In this document: in pieces, positions 18,921 through 28,026 of the stretch | How the letters are laid out: each line of letters starts with the position of its first letter | How positions within the stretch are numbered: the first letter of the stretch is position 1 | From: Bradyrhizobium sp. ISRA430 | Lineage (GTDB): Bacteria > Pseudomonadota > Alphaproteobacteria > Rhizobiales > Xanthobacteraceae | NCBI RefSeq assembly: GCF_029909975.1 | Contig: NZ_CP094516.1 | Location: 7,604,501 to 7,668,500, forward strand | DNA length: 64,000 nt | Reading direction: 5' to 3' | The notes under the pieces: model-generated | Seen by the model: only the letters and a program-made list of their open reading frames with translations | What the model was told of the DNA's origin: nothing | Database searches by the model: none | Program-made: the position numbers and the translations under genes

Positions 18921-21398
18921 TTGACAAGACAGCGCTCTTTGCTGACGCCTGGTCCATTGTCGTTATCGCTGGCGGTCAGGAGCCAGATGCAGCTTGATCT
19001 CGCATCGCGCGATTGCGAGTTCAAGGAAGTGACCGCCCGCATGAGGCGGCTAATGCTCAACTTGCTGCGAAATGCTGAGGACTATTCGGTGGTGCCTATT
19101 CAGGGAGGCGGCTCCTTTGCAATGGAAGCCGCTCTCTCTTCATTTGTATCCCGAGCCCACAGGCCGCTCGTTTGCATAAACGGCATCTATGGCGAGCGCA
19201 TTTTACAAATTTTGCGGCTGTGGGGCGTCGAAGCCGTGAAGCTTGTCAAGCGAGCGACCGATCCTTTGGATCCTCAAGAAATTGGCGAGCATCTGAGCCG
19301 AAATCCTGGCGTTACGCACCTATGTTTTGTGCATTGTGAGACGACAACCGGAATCGTCAATCCGCTGGACGCGATCGTGGAGGAGGCGAGGCGACGTGGC
19401 GTAAAGACCATCATCGATGGGATGAGTTCTTTCGGCGCCCTCAATATCGACCTGAGCCAGCGTGGACCTGACGTCCTGGTCACCTCGAGCAACAAGTGCA
19501 TAGAAGGGCCGCCGGGAGTAGCGTTTGTCATCGCGTCTCGCGAGCTGCTGGAGAATGCGGTTCAAGAACCGAGGTCGTTTGTGCTCGACGTGAGAGATCA
19601 ATGGCGTTCGCTCGAGCGCACCGGTGAGTGGCGATCGACCCCTCCCACCCACATCGTTCAGGCAACGACAAAGGCATTGGAGATTCTGCACGAGGAGGGC
19701 ATTGATGCCAGGCGCTGCAGGTATGAGAAGGTCAGGGACGATCTCGTCAAAGAACTCGAAGGAGTGGCATCTCCGCTGCTGTCCACGGAGTTGCAGTCGC
19801 CGGTCTGCGTTGCGTTCAGTGCGCCGCCCGGAATCGTGGACCAGGCAGGATTCGATGGGCTGTATCGCCACTTGGCGGCCCACAACCTTTACGTCTACTC
19901 GAAGCTGCATATTCCGACGCGGAGTTTCCGCGTCGGTTGCATTGGGGAAATCAAATCCAGCTGGATCGAGCAGTTGGGCTGCGCTTTTCGTACATATTTC
20001 CGGTCCGATCAGGCTCGGTCAGCGGCGCCGATGTCGGCCCAAGAGACATGCGGGGCTCGCGTAAAGATGCCGGCTCGAGCGGCTGGGGACCCGCAGCTGC
20101 CGTTTTCCGCCGAGACTGCTGTTCTGCATGCGGGCTATCGACGCGACGTAGTGACGAAAGCCGTCGCAGTGCCGATTTACCAGAATACAGCTTATGAACT
20201 CGATGGCGATCTAAATCACATCGCTGACGTCTACAACGTCAAGGCCGATGGGTTCACGTACACGAGGATCATCAATCCGACGACCCGCGCGCTGGAAAGG
20301 CGCTACGCCGCCGTCGATATGGGAAGCGACTCGCTCGCCGTTGCGTCAGGTCAAGCGGCGACGTTCCTGGCTATCGTCAACCTGTCAAGTGGCGAAGTGG
20401 GGGACAATGTCGTCGCCTCTCCGTATCTATATGGCAATACCTGGAACCTGCTCCACAACACATTAAAGCGTCTTGGGATCAGCGTGAGGACGGCAGATCC
20501 TCGAAGGCCCGAGACGTTCGAACGTGCCATTGATGATCGCACGATATGTCTGTTCGGAGAGGTGATTTCGAATCCTTGTCTGATTCCGCTCCCCGTCAAA
20601 CAGCTGGCCGAGATCGGCCGAAAGTACGGCGTGCCTTTGGTCGTGGACAATACGACGACGCCACTGGTATGCCGGCCGTCAGATCTCGGCGCTGCGATTA
20701 CGACGTACTCCGCAACGAAATATATATGCGGCCACGGCACGACGCTCGGCGGACTGATCGTTGACAACGGCGAGTTTAGCTACCGGGGAGCCTCTCGCTT
20801 TCCCTTGTTCAACCGTCCCGACGATGCGCATGGCGGAATTGTCTGGCATAACGCGGTGCGCGATGTAGACGATCTTGGAAAGAGCGAGTTTCTCCTCAAG
20901 GCTCGCATGACCTGGTTGCGCGATACCGGCGCGGCGATCGCCCCGTTTGCGAGCTTTCAACTGATCCAGGGGCTTGAAACGCTGCCCCTTCGCATGAAGC
21001 AGCACTGCGCGAATGCCAGGATCGTGGCCGACGTTCTCAAGGAGCATCCTAAAGTGCGCCGTGTCTTCTACCCGGGGCTCTTTGAAGGCGCCGATCGGGA
21101 AACCGTCGAACAGACACTCAATGCTGCATACGGACACGGGGCAATGGTCATGTTCGAAGTGGAGGACGAACAAGCCGGGCGCAAGTTCATCCAGAACGTC
21201 GACTTGATGTATCACGTTTCGAATGTAGGCGATGCCCGCACGCTCGTGACCCATCCTGTCTCGACGACCCACACCACCGTCCCGCGGGAAAAGCGCGAAG
21301 CCGCCGGCATATTTGGCGGATCGATCCGGCTTTGCGTCGGCATCGAAGATGTCAACGACATCCTGCGCGATCTGGACAAGGCGCTTTCCGCAATCTGA
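18921..21398 (+). CDS. rtxA: rtxA, bifunctional rhizobitoxine biosynthesis enzyme
   Basis: RtxA makes serinol and then dihydrorhizobitoxine; each half is a PLP enzyme. From the TTG start it is 825 aa. The N-terminal domain (residues 1-370) is a serine-glyoxylate-type aminotransferase with LLTPGP and the PLP lysine in TSSNKCIEGPPG (near 190). The C-terminal domain (from about 395) is an O-acetylhomoserine sulfhydrylase-like Cys/Met enzyme with ASGQAATFLAIVN and lysine in YSATKYICGHG (near 598). The fusion is the hallmark of RtxA, whose described length is about 800 aa. An upstream extension to ATG 18750 (882 aa) is possible. First gene of rtxACDEFG. Confidence 0.92.
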   Translation: MTRQRSLLTPGPLSLSLAVRSQMQLDLASRDCEFKEVTARMRRLMLNLLRNAEDYSVVPIQGGGSFAMEAALSSFVSRAHRPLVCINGIYGERILQILRLWGVEAVKLVKRATDPLDPQEIGEHLSRNPGVTHLCFVHCETTTGIVNPLDAIVEEARRRGVKTIIDGMSSFGALNIDLSQRGPDVLVTSSNKCIEGPPGVAFVIASRELLENAVQEPRSFVLDVRDQWRSLERTGEWRSTPPTHIVQATTKALEILHEEGIDARRCRYEKVRDDLVKELEGVASPLLSTELQSPVCVAFSAPPGIVDQAGFDGLYRHLAAHNLYVYSKLHIPTRSFRVGCIGEIKSSWIEQLGCAFRTYFRSDQARSAAPMSAQETCGARVKMPARAAGDPQLPFSAETAVLHAGYRRDVVTKAVAVPIYQNTAYELDGDLNHIADVYNVKADGFTYTRIINPTTRALERRYAAVDMGSDSLAVASGQAATFLAIVNLSSGEVGDNVVASPYLYGNTWNLLHNTLKRLGISVRTADPRRPETFERAIDDRTICLFGEVISNPCLIPLPVKQLAEIGRKYGVPLVVDNTTTPLVCRPSDLGAAITTYSATKYICGHGTTLGGLIVDNGEFSYRGASRFPLFNRPDDAHGGIVWHNAVRDVDDLGKSEFLLKARMTWLRDTGAAIAPFASFQLIQGLETLPLRMKQHCANARIVADVLKEHPKVRRVFYPGLFEGADRETVEQTLNAAYGHGAMVMFEVEDEQAGRKFIQNVDLMYHVSNVGDARTLVTHPVSTTHTTVPREKREAAGIFGGSIRLCVGIEDVNDILRDLDKALSAI

Positions 21399-21429
21399 CA
21401 ACCTGCAAGGCGATCAGGAGGAGGTTCTC

Positions 21430-22488
21430 ATGAATCAGGCAGACGCTTGGAAATTGAGGTCATCACGCTATGAGGCCGTTCAATTCAGCCGAGAGATCAA
21501 TAGGCAGCTCTCCGAGCTGAGGCCCGACAACATAACGGGAGCCGCTTATATTGCTAAAGATTACGCTGTCATCACAGCGTGCACGCTCGCGACTGTGTCG
21601 GTCTCGTGGTGGCTCTACCCGCTGGCCGTCCTTCTGATTGGTGCCTATCAGCGCGGATTGACAACCATCGCTCATGATGCGGCTCACCGCACGCTCGCCA
21701 AGAACACGACCTGGAACTACGTCCTCGGCATTCTGTTCGCTTCCTATCCGTTGTTCCAGCGCCACTGGGCCTACCGGATCTCGCACGTCTATTTACATCA
21801 TCCCTATCTCGGGGACCCGGACAAGGATCCCGACCTGAAGTTCTTCCTGGCCAGCGGCGTTTACGACGTGCAGCCTCCGGAGCGGTACGCCTTCAACATG
21901 ATCTGGAAGCCGATCTTCGGCGGCGCGACAGTGGCGTATCTGAAGTATCTTTGGACCAATCGATTTTCGATCACACATGCCGAGGATCAGAGCCGCTCAG
22001 GCATACTTATCGACAAGTATGGCTTCTATCTCTTCTGGATCAGCATTCTAGTCGGGTCATATGCTGTTGGGCTGCTCCATATCGTTGTCCTGTTTTGGAT
22101 CGTGCCCTATCTCACCACGTTTCAGGTCCTCGGCTGGTTTATCGAGCTCGCCGAGCACTCACCTATGTGCGAAACCGAGACGCAGAACGTCTATCTCACC
22201 AGGAATCGGAAAGGGAATTTCCTCGAGCGGGCCATCCTCGGACAGAATCTGGATGAGTACCACCTTGAGCATCACCTTTCGCCGGGTATCCCGTTTTGGC
22301 TGTTGCGCAAAGCTCAGAAAATCCGAATGCAGGATCCCAACTACGCGAAGGTTGCCGCTACCTGGGGCGGGCTCTTTGCCAAGGGACCTCAAGGTCAACC
22401 TAGCGTCATAACTCAGTTGAAAGAGCGAAATCGACGCTTGTACGAGCAGTCCGTTGCCGAGGCTCGCACGCGAGGGCTGGTGGCGTGA
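21430..22488 (+). CDS. rtxC: rtxC, dihydrorhizobitoxine desaturase
   Basis: RtxC introduces the double bond that turns dihydrorhizobitoxine into rhizobitoxine. It is a 352-residue membrane di-iron desaturase of the fatty-acid desaturase type. The three histidine boxes are HDAAH (near residue 80), HVYLHH (near 120) and HLEHH (near 275), with hydrophobic spans between them. ATG at 21430 has AGGAGGAGG upstream. An earlier in-frame start would overlap rtxA. It is 31 bp after rtxA and overlaps rtxD. Confidence 0.93.
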   Translation: MNQADAWKLRSSRYEAVQFSREINRQLSELRPDNITGAAYIAKDYAVITACTLATVSVSWWLYPLAVLLIGAYQRGLTTIAHDAAHRTLAKNTTWNYVLGILFASYPLFQRHWAYRISHVYLHHPYLGDPDKDPDLKFFLASGVYDVQPPERYAFNMIWKPIFGGATVAYLKYLWTNRFSITHAEDQSRSGILIDKYGFYLFWISILVGSYAVGLLHIVVLFWIVPYLTTFQVLGWFIELAEHSPMCETETQNVYLTRNRKGNFLERAILGQNLDEYHLEHHLSPGIPFWLLRKAQKIRMQDPNYAKVAATWGGLFAKGPQGQPSVITQLKERNRRLYEQSVAEARTRGLVA

Positions 22489-23303
22489 CGTTGCTACGGC
22501 CAGAGAGCGCCCGAGCCGTGGTCGGCATCACTTCGAACCGTCTTTTGGTCGATGGTGTGCATCGCGACTGGTTGCGGCGCAAGTACGTGCAGGCACTCCA
22601 TCGTCATGCGGGAGTGGCTTGCGTCATATTGCCGACGGCCGACGCCGAAGATGCGAGGGAGGAGGTCGCCCCGGCGATCATGCGCCGGCTCGACGGCTTG
22701 GTGTTGACAGGTGATGAATCGAACATCGATCCCGCCGTCCTGAGAGCGCCTGCGTCCTTGACGGAGGCTGACCGGCAGGACGTTGAGGTTGGGATCCTTG
22801 ACCGTCCGCGGGACAGGCTCTCTGCCCTAACTATAGAGAGCGCCATCGCGCTCGGAATGCCTATTCTGGGCATCTGCCGTGGCCTTCAGGAACTCAACGT
22901 CTATTTCGGCGGCACGCTCCGCTCATCGCTTGCGGACTGGAGGCCGGAAAGTGGCGCGATGCATGCCGAGAAGCCAGATCGTCCAAGAGACCGTCAGTAC
23001 GACGCCGCGCACAGCGTCAGGATATCTTCCGATGGCGCGCTCTTTCCAATCGCGCGGACGATCGAAGCACAAGTCAACTCGCTGCACAATCAAGGCATCG
23101 AGGCGCTTGCCCCGGCGCTGAGGCGGGAGGCGCGGGCGCCTGACGGTTTGGTCGAGGCGGCTTCGGTCATTGGCGCCCCGACGCTGCAAATCGGTGTGCA
23201 ATGGCACCCCGAATGGCACGTCTCAACCGATCTCCTCAGCAAGCAACTGTTCAAGGCATTTGGAGAGGCGTGTGTTGGGTACTACCGAACTAAGAAGAGC
23301 TAG
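22485..23303 (+). CDS. rtxD: rtxD, class I glutamine amidotransferase-like protein
   Basis: 272 aa, peptidase C26 / gamma-glutamyl-gamma-aminobutyrate hydrolase type. The catalytic cysteine is in GICRGLQELN (near residue 129). The histidine and glutamate are in QWHPEWH (near 245). A GTG start overlaps the rtxC stop by 4 bp. Together with RtxF and RtxG it probably handles glutamine- or glutamyl-linked intermediates, for example releasing a gamma-glutamyl protecting group. The exact step is not established by sequence. Confidence 0.85.
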   Translation: MTLLRPESARAVVGITSNRLLVDGVHRDWLRRKYVQALHRHAGVACVILPTADAEDAREEVAPAIMRRLDGLVLTGDESNIDPAVLRAPASLTEADRQDVEVGILDRPRDRLSALTIESAIALGMPILGICRGLQELNVYFGGTLRSSLADWRPESGAMHAEKPDRPRDRQYDAAHSVRISSDGALFPIARTIEAQVNSLHNQGIEALAPALRREARAPDGLVEAASVIGAPTLQIGVQWHPEWHVSTDLLSKQLFKAFGEACVGYYRTKKS

Positions 23304-23312
23304 AGGCGGATT

Positions 23313-24335
23313 GTGACATTTCAAACCAAACGTGGTCCGTGCGGGTCGAAAGGAGAGTCCCTCGGAGCCGATGCACGCGCCTGGTCCTGCGAGCGTCGAG
23401 CGCCGCCTCGCGGGCACAGGAAGACTGGGCGATTGACGAATCGCTTCGCTCTAGGAGTGTTCTTTGTGGCGCTTTATGTCGTCGTAAGCGCGGCAGGCGA
23501 GGTTTATGCGGCGTCGTATTTTCAGCAAGCGGATGTGTTCGTCGCGCTCCTGCTGTCCTTCGCTGTGGTTTGTCTGATGTTCAATCTCCTGGCTCGCCAC
23601 GAGGGAGGCGAGGCAACGGTCGCGAAATGGTCGCTCCTGGTCTTCGTCGCGCTCAATGTCGTGACAGCAATCAGCTGGATCGGCCTATTTATCGGACTGA
23701 AATACGCTGAACCTGCGATCGTCGTCGCCTTCATGGTGGCGCTGGGGCCCACCGCGACGGTGTGGTTAAACGCACTGATCAGGCGCCAGGGTGCCCCTCC
23801 AGCATCCGATATTGTCGTAAGCGTTACGATCGCAACGATCGGGAGTTATATGATTTGGATCTCGGCCAGCGGCAACGCGGGCGTGGAGTGGGGGGCTCGA
23901 TCGTCCTTTGGCATCGTCTTGGCCATCGTGGCCGGCCTATCGCTGGCCCTTACAAATATACTTGTCAAACTGCTGTTCGACCGTGGGTTTTCTAGCCGAC
24001 AAGTGCTGGCGCATCGCTTTTATGGAACGATTCTCTTGCTGCTGGGACTGGTCGACCATTCATCTATCGTGCCTGAGATCTCGCAGCATGGGTTTGCGAT
24101 CGCAACAATTGGGCTGTCGACGATCATTGTTCCTTTGCTCTTGATCCAACAGGGCATTCGCCGCGTAGAGCCCTTCACCGTCAACATGGTCCTGTCCACC
24201 GCCCCTATCATCACCTTCCTGTTTCAATACTTCGATTCTCGCATCGTGCCTTCGTCACATACGTTCATTGGAAATGTTCTCATTACGGCTGTCGCTGTCG
24301 GCAACATCTACTTGCAGTATCGGAGATCCGCATGA
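23313..24335 (+). CDS. rtxE: rtxE, EamA/DMT-family membrane transporter
   Basis: 340 aa with about ten hydrophobic spans in two EamA repeats (the first from about residue 45, LGVFFVALYVVVSAAG; the second from about residue 190). The N-terminal 40 residues are hydrophilic and basic, so the true start may lie further in than the GTG at 23313. The position inside the rtx operon suggests export of rhizobitoxine or a precursor. That is inference, as DMT substrates vary widely. It overlaps rtxF by 4 bp. Confidence 0.82.
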   Translation: MTFQTKRGPCGSKGESLGADARAWSCERRAPPRGHRKTGRLTNRFALGVFFVALYVVVSAAGEVYAASYFQQADVFVALLLSFAVVCLMFNLLARHEGGEATVAKWSLLVFVALNVVTAISWIGLFIGLKYAEPAIVVAFMVALGPTATVWLNALIRRQGAPPASDIVVSVTIATIGSYMIWISASGNAGVEWGARSSFGIVLAIVAGLSLALTNILVKLLFDRGFSSRQVLAHRFYGTILLLLGLVDHSSIVPEISQHGFAIATIGLSTIIVPLLLIQQGIRRVEPFTVNMVLSTAPIITFLFQYFDSRIVPSSHTFIGNVLITAVAVGNIYLQYRRSA

Positions 24336-25618
24336 AAGAACGGAATTGTGTAATCGTAGACGCATACTCTACCGGCCGTTACCTACCGGAAGAATTCAAG
24401 CGCTATGGAATTGGAACGGTGCATGTGATGTCGGCTGCACAGATTCCCCCGATATTCCAATCGCATTTCAATGCGGATCTGTATGATGAAGTCATTCGCC
24501 CCAGCGAGCGCATGGGATATGACGACATCGTTGAATATCATCTTCAGGCTCTCCATGGCAGGGAATTGGAGTTCGTTATCGCGGGCTGCGAGACCGGAGT
24601 TGAGCTAGCCGATTCTTTGTCGGAGCGGCTGGGCTTACCTTCAAATGGGACCGCGCTATCCGCTGCTCGGCGTGACAAAGCGCGATTGTCTTGCGCGCTG
24701 ACCTCTGCAGGCGTGCGATCGATCAGACAAGTCGTGTCCGACAGTGCTGTAGAGATCGCGAGCTGGAAGCGTGAAGCGAAGTTCGATGAGATCGTGATCA
24801 AGCCTCTGAACAGTACGGGTACCGAGGATGTATTCTTTTGCTCGACAGATGCTGATATTCAGCGGGCTCTCAGCGCAATTGTCGGGAAGACGAACCGTGT
24901 CGGAGCGTTGAATCGTTTTGCCCTTGGGCAGGAAAAAATAAACGGCCAGCAATACACCGTAAATGCCGTCTCGATCGACGGGGAAGCCTTCGTTACGGAG
25001 GCCTGGACCTATGACACGGTTCCTATTGAGGGGGCATCATCGGTCTGCTCACTTGAGAGATTGTTGGGCGGCAGCGAACCAATCGTTCAGGAACTGTCCG
25101 ACTACTTGGTGCGTGCGTTGCAGGCGCTTCAGATCGTCGACGGACCAGCTCATGCTGAGATCATCGTCGATCATCGGGGACCGGTTCTGGTGGACTTCGG
25201 AGCGAGGCTTCAAGGGACCATGTCGGCAAAAGCACGAACGATGGCGTTGGGGCACAACCATATGACGCTGACGGCCTGGCGCTACGCAGATCCCAAGGGC
25301 TTTGGTGAATATATGAGGCTGCGCGGGCCCTACAAGCGGCAGGCTCACGCACTATGCGTCTCGCTGATCTCGGATATGGGCGGTGTCGTTGCCGGTCACC
25401 CGGGACTCGAAGCAATCCGCAAGCTCCCGAGCTTCGCGGATGCCATTGCATTCGTTCCGATTGGTCAAGAGCTGGTTCCCACGATCGACTTGGCGTCGAC
25501 ACCAGGCATCGTTTATCTCGTGAATAGCGAGTTGACTCAGCTTGAGGATGACTATCGCAAGTTGCGAGCAATGCGGATGGACCAGGTGTTCGATTTAGTG
25601 ACGCAGGATCGCGACTAA
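24332..25618 (+). CDS. rtxF: rtxF, ATP-grasp carboxylate-amine ligase
   Basis: 428 aa. The C-terminal two thirds form an ATP-grasp fold: DEIVIKPLNSTGTEDVFFCS is the nucleotide-binding lysine region (near residue 155), GQQYTVNAVSIDGEAFVTEAW follows, and HAEIIVDHRGPVLVDFGARLQG is the metal-binding motif (near 275-295). Such ligases join a carboxylate to an amine using ATP, for example gamma-glutamyl ligation. In the rtx operon it probably acts on a pathway intermediate. The start ATG overlaps rtxE, and the stop overlaps the rtxG ATG by one base. Confidence 0.85.
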   Translation: MKERNCVIVDAYSTGRYLPEEFKRYGIGTVHVMSAAQIPPIFQSHFNADLYDEVIRPSERMGYDDIVEYHLQALHGRELEFVIAGCETGVELADSLSERLGLPSNGTALSAARRDKARLSCALTSAGVRSIRQVVSDSAVEIASWKREAKFDEIVIKPLNSTGTEDVFFCSTDADIQRALSAIVGKTNRVGALNRFALGQEKINGQQYTVNAVSIDGEAFVTEAWTYDTVPIEGASSVCSLERLLGGSEPIVQELSDYLVRALQALQIVDGPAHAEIIVDHRGPVLVDFGARLQGTMSAKARTMALGHNHMTLTAWRYADPKGFGEYMRLRGPYKRQAHALCVSLISDMGGVVAGHPGLEAIRKLPSFADAIAFVPIGQELVPTIDLASTPGIVYLVNSELTQLEDDYRKLRAMRMDQVFDLVTQDRD

Positions 25619-26955
25619 TGCCAACTGATGCCAGGTTGACCGGAGCGAATCCAGCCCGCGCGGCGATGATCGGCGTAAGCGACTTCGATGGCGTTCTGCG
25701 AGGCAAACACGTCTTAGGTGAAGATCTCTCGGATGGAGATAAAGTTATCAAGTTCTCTGAAGCGGTGCTGGCGTGGGATTGTTCGGACCGGCTCATTCCG
25801 GCCAGTTTCACGCAAAAGCCGCTATCAGCGTTCGGAGATGCTGACCTGCGTATTCTGTCAGGCACCGGCCGTTCGGTGTCTCATGTCGGCGATCAATATC
25901 TCTACCTCGCGGAGTTCACGGGCGCACATGAGAACATCTGCCCGCGCGGTGTTCTGCGCAGGGTCCTGCGAAGGGCTGCTGACCACGGATACGACTGCAC
26001 TGTCGGGTTCGAGTTTGAATTTATGCTGTTCAAGGAGAACGCAGACACGATCGAAGAAAAGCCGTTCGGCGAATGGGCTCCTTTTACGCGCGGCCCGTTC
26101 GGCTACTCGATTGCGCGCTCTGTCGCGCAACATCAGTTATTCGATGAGATCTTGGCGCTTTGTGAGAAGGCAAGAATACCTCTCAGCGGACTGCACTTTG
26201 AAACGGGACCTGGCGTGGTCGAAGCGTCACTTCGTCATTGTGATGCGCTGGAAGCTGCCGATCGAGCAACCATATTCAAGTCGATGATTAAAGCCTGGGC
26301 GCAAACGCGAGGCATGATGGCTACATTCATGGCCAAGGTTTCCGAGAAATGGCCCGGCCAGTCTGGCCATATTCACATCTCGATGTCATCGGATAATCAG
26401 AATGCATTTTACGACAGTGATGCGTTCGGCAACGTCTCGAAGCTTATGAGGCAATTCATCGCCGGACAACTAGAATACATGAATGAGTTCTGTGTGCTCG
26501 CTGCGCCGAACTTCAACAGCTACAAGAGATTGGTGCCTGGCTGCTGGGCACCAATCTGTCCAAGCTGGGGAGTTGACAACCGCTCCTGCGCAATTCGCGC
26601 CATTCCGGGAGAGCCATCTGCCCATCGCCTGGAGTATAGGCTGCCTGGCGCAGACCTGAACCCATATCTCGCGCTCGCAAGTGCGATTGGTTCGGGAATA
26701 TTGGGTGTCGAGACAGGTCCGGCACTGCCGGCTTCGATCGTCGGTGATGCAAGCGCGGAAATGTGTCGGCCGTCCGCGAGACTGCCTCAAAGCCTATCAG
26801 AGGCAACTTCTCGGTTTGCAGAGTCTGCAGCGGCAAGTGATGTCTTCGGAGAAAGGTTTGTTGAGGCGTTTTCTTGCTCGCGCCGTTGGGAGTGGGAAGC
26901 CGTTCAACATCGGGTCACCGACTTTGAACGTCGGAGATACTTCGAGATCATTTAG
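25618..26955 (+). CDS. rtxG: rtxG, glutamine synthetase-like ligase
   Basis: 445 aa of the glutamine synthetase superfamily. The catalytic barrel signatures are GFEFEFMLF (near residue 130), HFETGPGVVEASL (near 195) and SGHIHISMSS (near 245), and RAIPGEPSAHRLEYRLPGADLNPY follows near 320. It resembles gamma-glutamylpolyamine-type synthetases rather than GlnA. It probably ligates glutamate to an amine intermediate or supplies glutamyl chemistry for rhizobitoxine. It is the last gene of the operon; decayed DNA begins immediately after. Confidence 0.87.
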   Translation: MPTDARLTGANPARAAMIGVSDFDGVLRGKHVLGEDLSDGDKVIKFSEAVLAWDCSDRLIPASFTQKPLSAFGDADLRILSGTGRSVSHVGDQYLYLAEFTGAHENICPRGVLRRVLRRAADHGYDCTVGFEFEFMLFKENADTIEEKPFGEWAPFTRGPFGYSIARSVAQHQLFDEILALCEKARIPLSGLHFETGPGVVEASLRHCDALEAADRATIFKSMIKAWAQTRGMMATFMAKVSEKWPGQSGHIHISMSSDNQNAFYDSDAFGNVSKLMRQFIAGQLEYMNEFCVLAAPNFNSYKRLVPGCWAPICPSWGVDNRSCAIRAIPGEPSAHRLEYRLPGADLNPYLALASAIGSGILGVETGPALPASIVGDASAEMCRPSARLPQSLSEATSRFAESAAASDVFGERFVEAFSCSRRWEWEAVQHRVTDFERRRYFEII

Positions 26956-27145
26956 CTTGAGCTCTTCGACAGTTCTGAACTTCATTCCTCTGGCCGGTGC
27001 CGGCCACACTATTGCGGCTGCCCGTTCCGCTGATGTTGGACTTCATACAGAGCAAATGTGCGTTACTCGTTAAGTGAGGACCTCGGGACGCTGAGGAGGT
27101 CTGCAGTTATCTGCTCTGTGGCAGCAACCGCGATTGCTCCGTTGG

Positions 27146-27408
27146 GATACTAGATTATATCTAACGTCCGGTCCTTCTCGTAAGCTTTACATCGGCAAGC
27201 AGATGGTGGAGCTCAAGCATGCGCCCGGTTGGCAGGTATCCCTCGCAAGCCGTCGAGCGTGCGCGCGCTTGCCTGGGTTGGTCCCAAAGCGGCAAGACAA
27301 GCGCTGCGGTCCGTCAGCCAGAAACTCACTCCGGCTGAAGTGAGCGAGCTGAAGTTCCTCGCCTCTTCATTGCCGACTTGGCTTGCCAGACCGGTAAGCG
27401 GACTGTAA
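27146..27408 (+). pseudogene. DUF6088 / AbiEi-like antitoxin remnant
   Basis: The frame DTRLYLTSGPSRKLYIGKQMVELKHAPGWQ, then after a shift RALAWVGPKAARQALRSVSQKLTPAEVSELKFLASSLPTWLARPVSGL to a stop at 27408, matches the C-terminal half of DUF6088/AbiEi-type antitoxins. No intact toxin partner is visible. The piece is a relic of a type IV-like toxin-antitoxin or a similar regulator. Confidence 0.55.
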
Positions 27409-27449
27409 GCGTAGCTCTGCGGCCCTTTTGATGATTGACGCTTGACATC

Positions 27450-28026
27450 TGTTTGAGCCGCGTGCCGCGACGCCGCGGCTTCCAAATTTGGACAATGCGC
27501 TGGCGGCGGCCTCGAGCATCCTCGGGGCGACGAGGTTGGGATCGAACTGTGCGGGCCCCAGAGGCGCATATTTTCATATTCCAGATGAGTAGGGTCGCCG
27601 CTGGCATCGAGGTATTCGGCATAGCCGGGCGCACCGCCGACGTCCTCGAGCAGGAGGGATGTCCCTCTAACGTCGTGGTGTCGAACCATTTTTCGAGTTT
27701 GATCACTTGGTCTCAGCTGTCACCGAAGTCATAGAGATAATGGATCGTCTTCGCGCCGGTCTCCTGAACGATATTGAAGGGCCGCGTCTTGCGATGCATC
27801 GATGGGCTGAGGGCCAAAATCTCCTCCGGGATCAGGGATACCCCGACGTCCTTCGCCGGCCAGGAACTCGAAGAGATGGCTGTTCGTCCGGCCAAACGCC
27901 GCCTGAAGCGTCAGATGCAGCCGATCAAGGCGCAGCGTGAGCGGCACGACAAGGCATCGCGTCACCTCCGGTTTCACATCCTTGAGAGGTCACCTTGATC
28001 CGGACCGAGGTCGTGTTCAAGCCCAT
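27450..28026 (-). pseudogene. plasmid pRiA4b ORF-3-like protein remnant
   Basis: On the minus strand, from ATG 28026, the pieces are LRLDRLHLTLQAAFGRTNSHLFEF, GIPDPGGDFGPQPID, RPFNIVQETGAKTIHYLYDFGDS, VIKLEKWFDTTTLEGHP and EDVGGAPGYAEYLDASGDPTH. They lie in three frames and spell most of the pRiA4b ORF-3 family domain, including the FDFGD-like and PPEDVGG-like signatures. Stops and shifts make it nonfunctional. The family is frequent on rhizobial plasmids and next to transposons. Confidence 0.7.
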
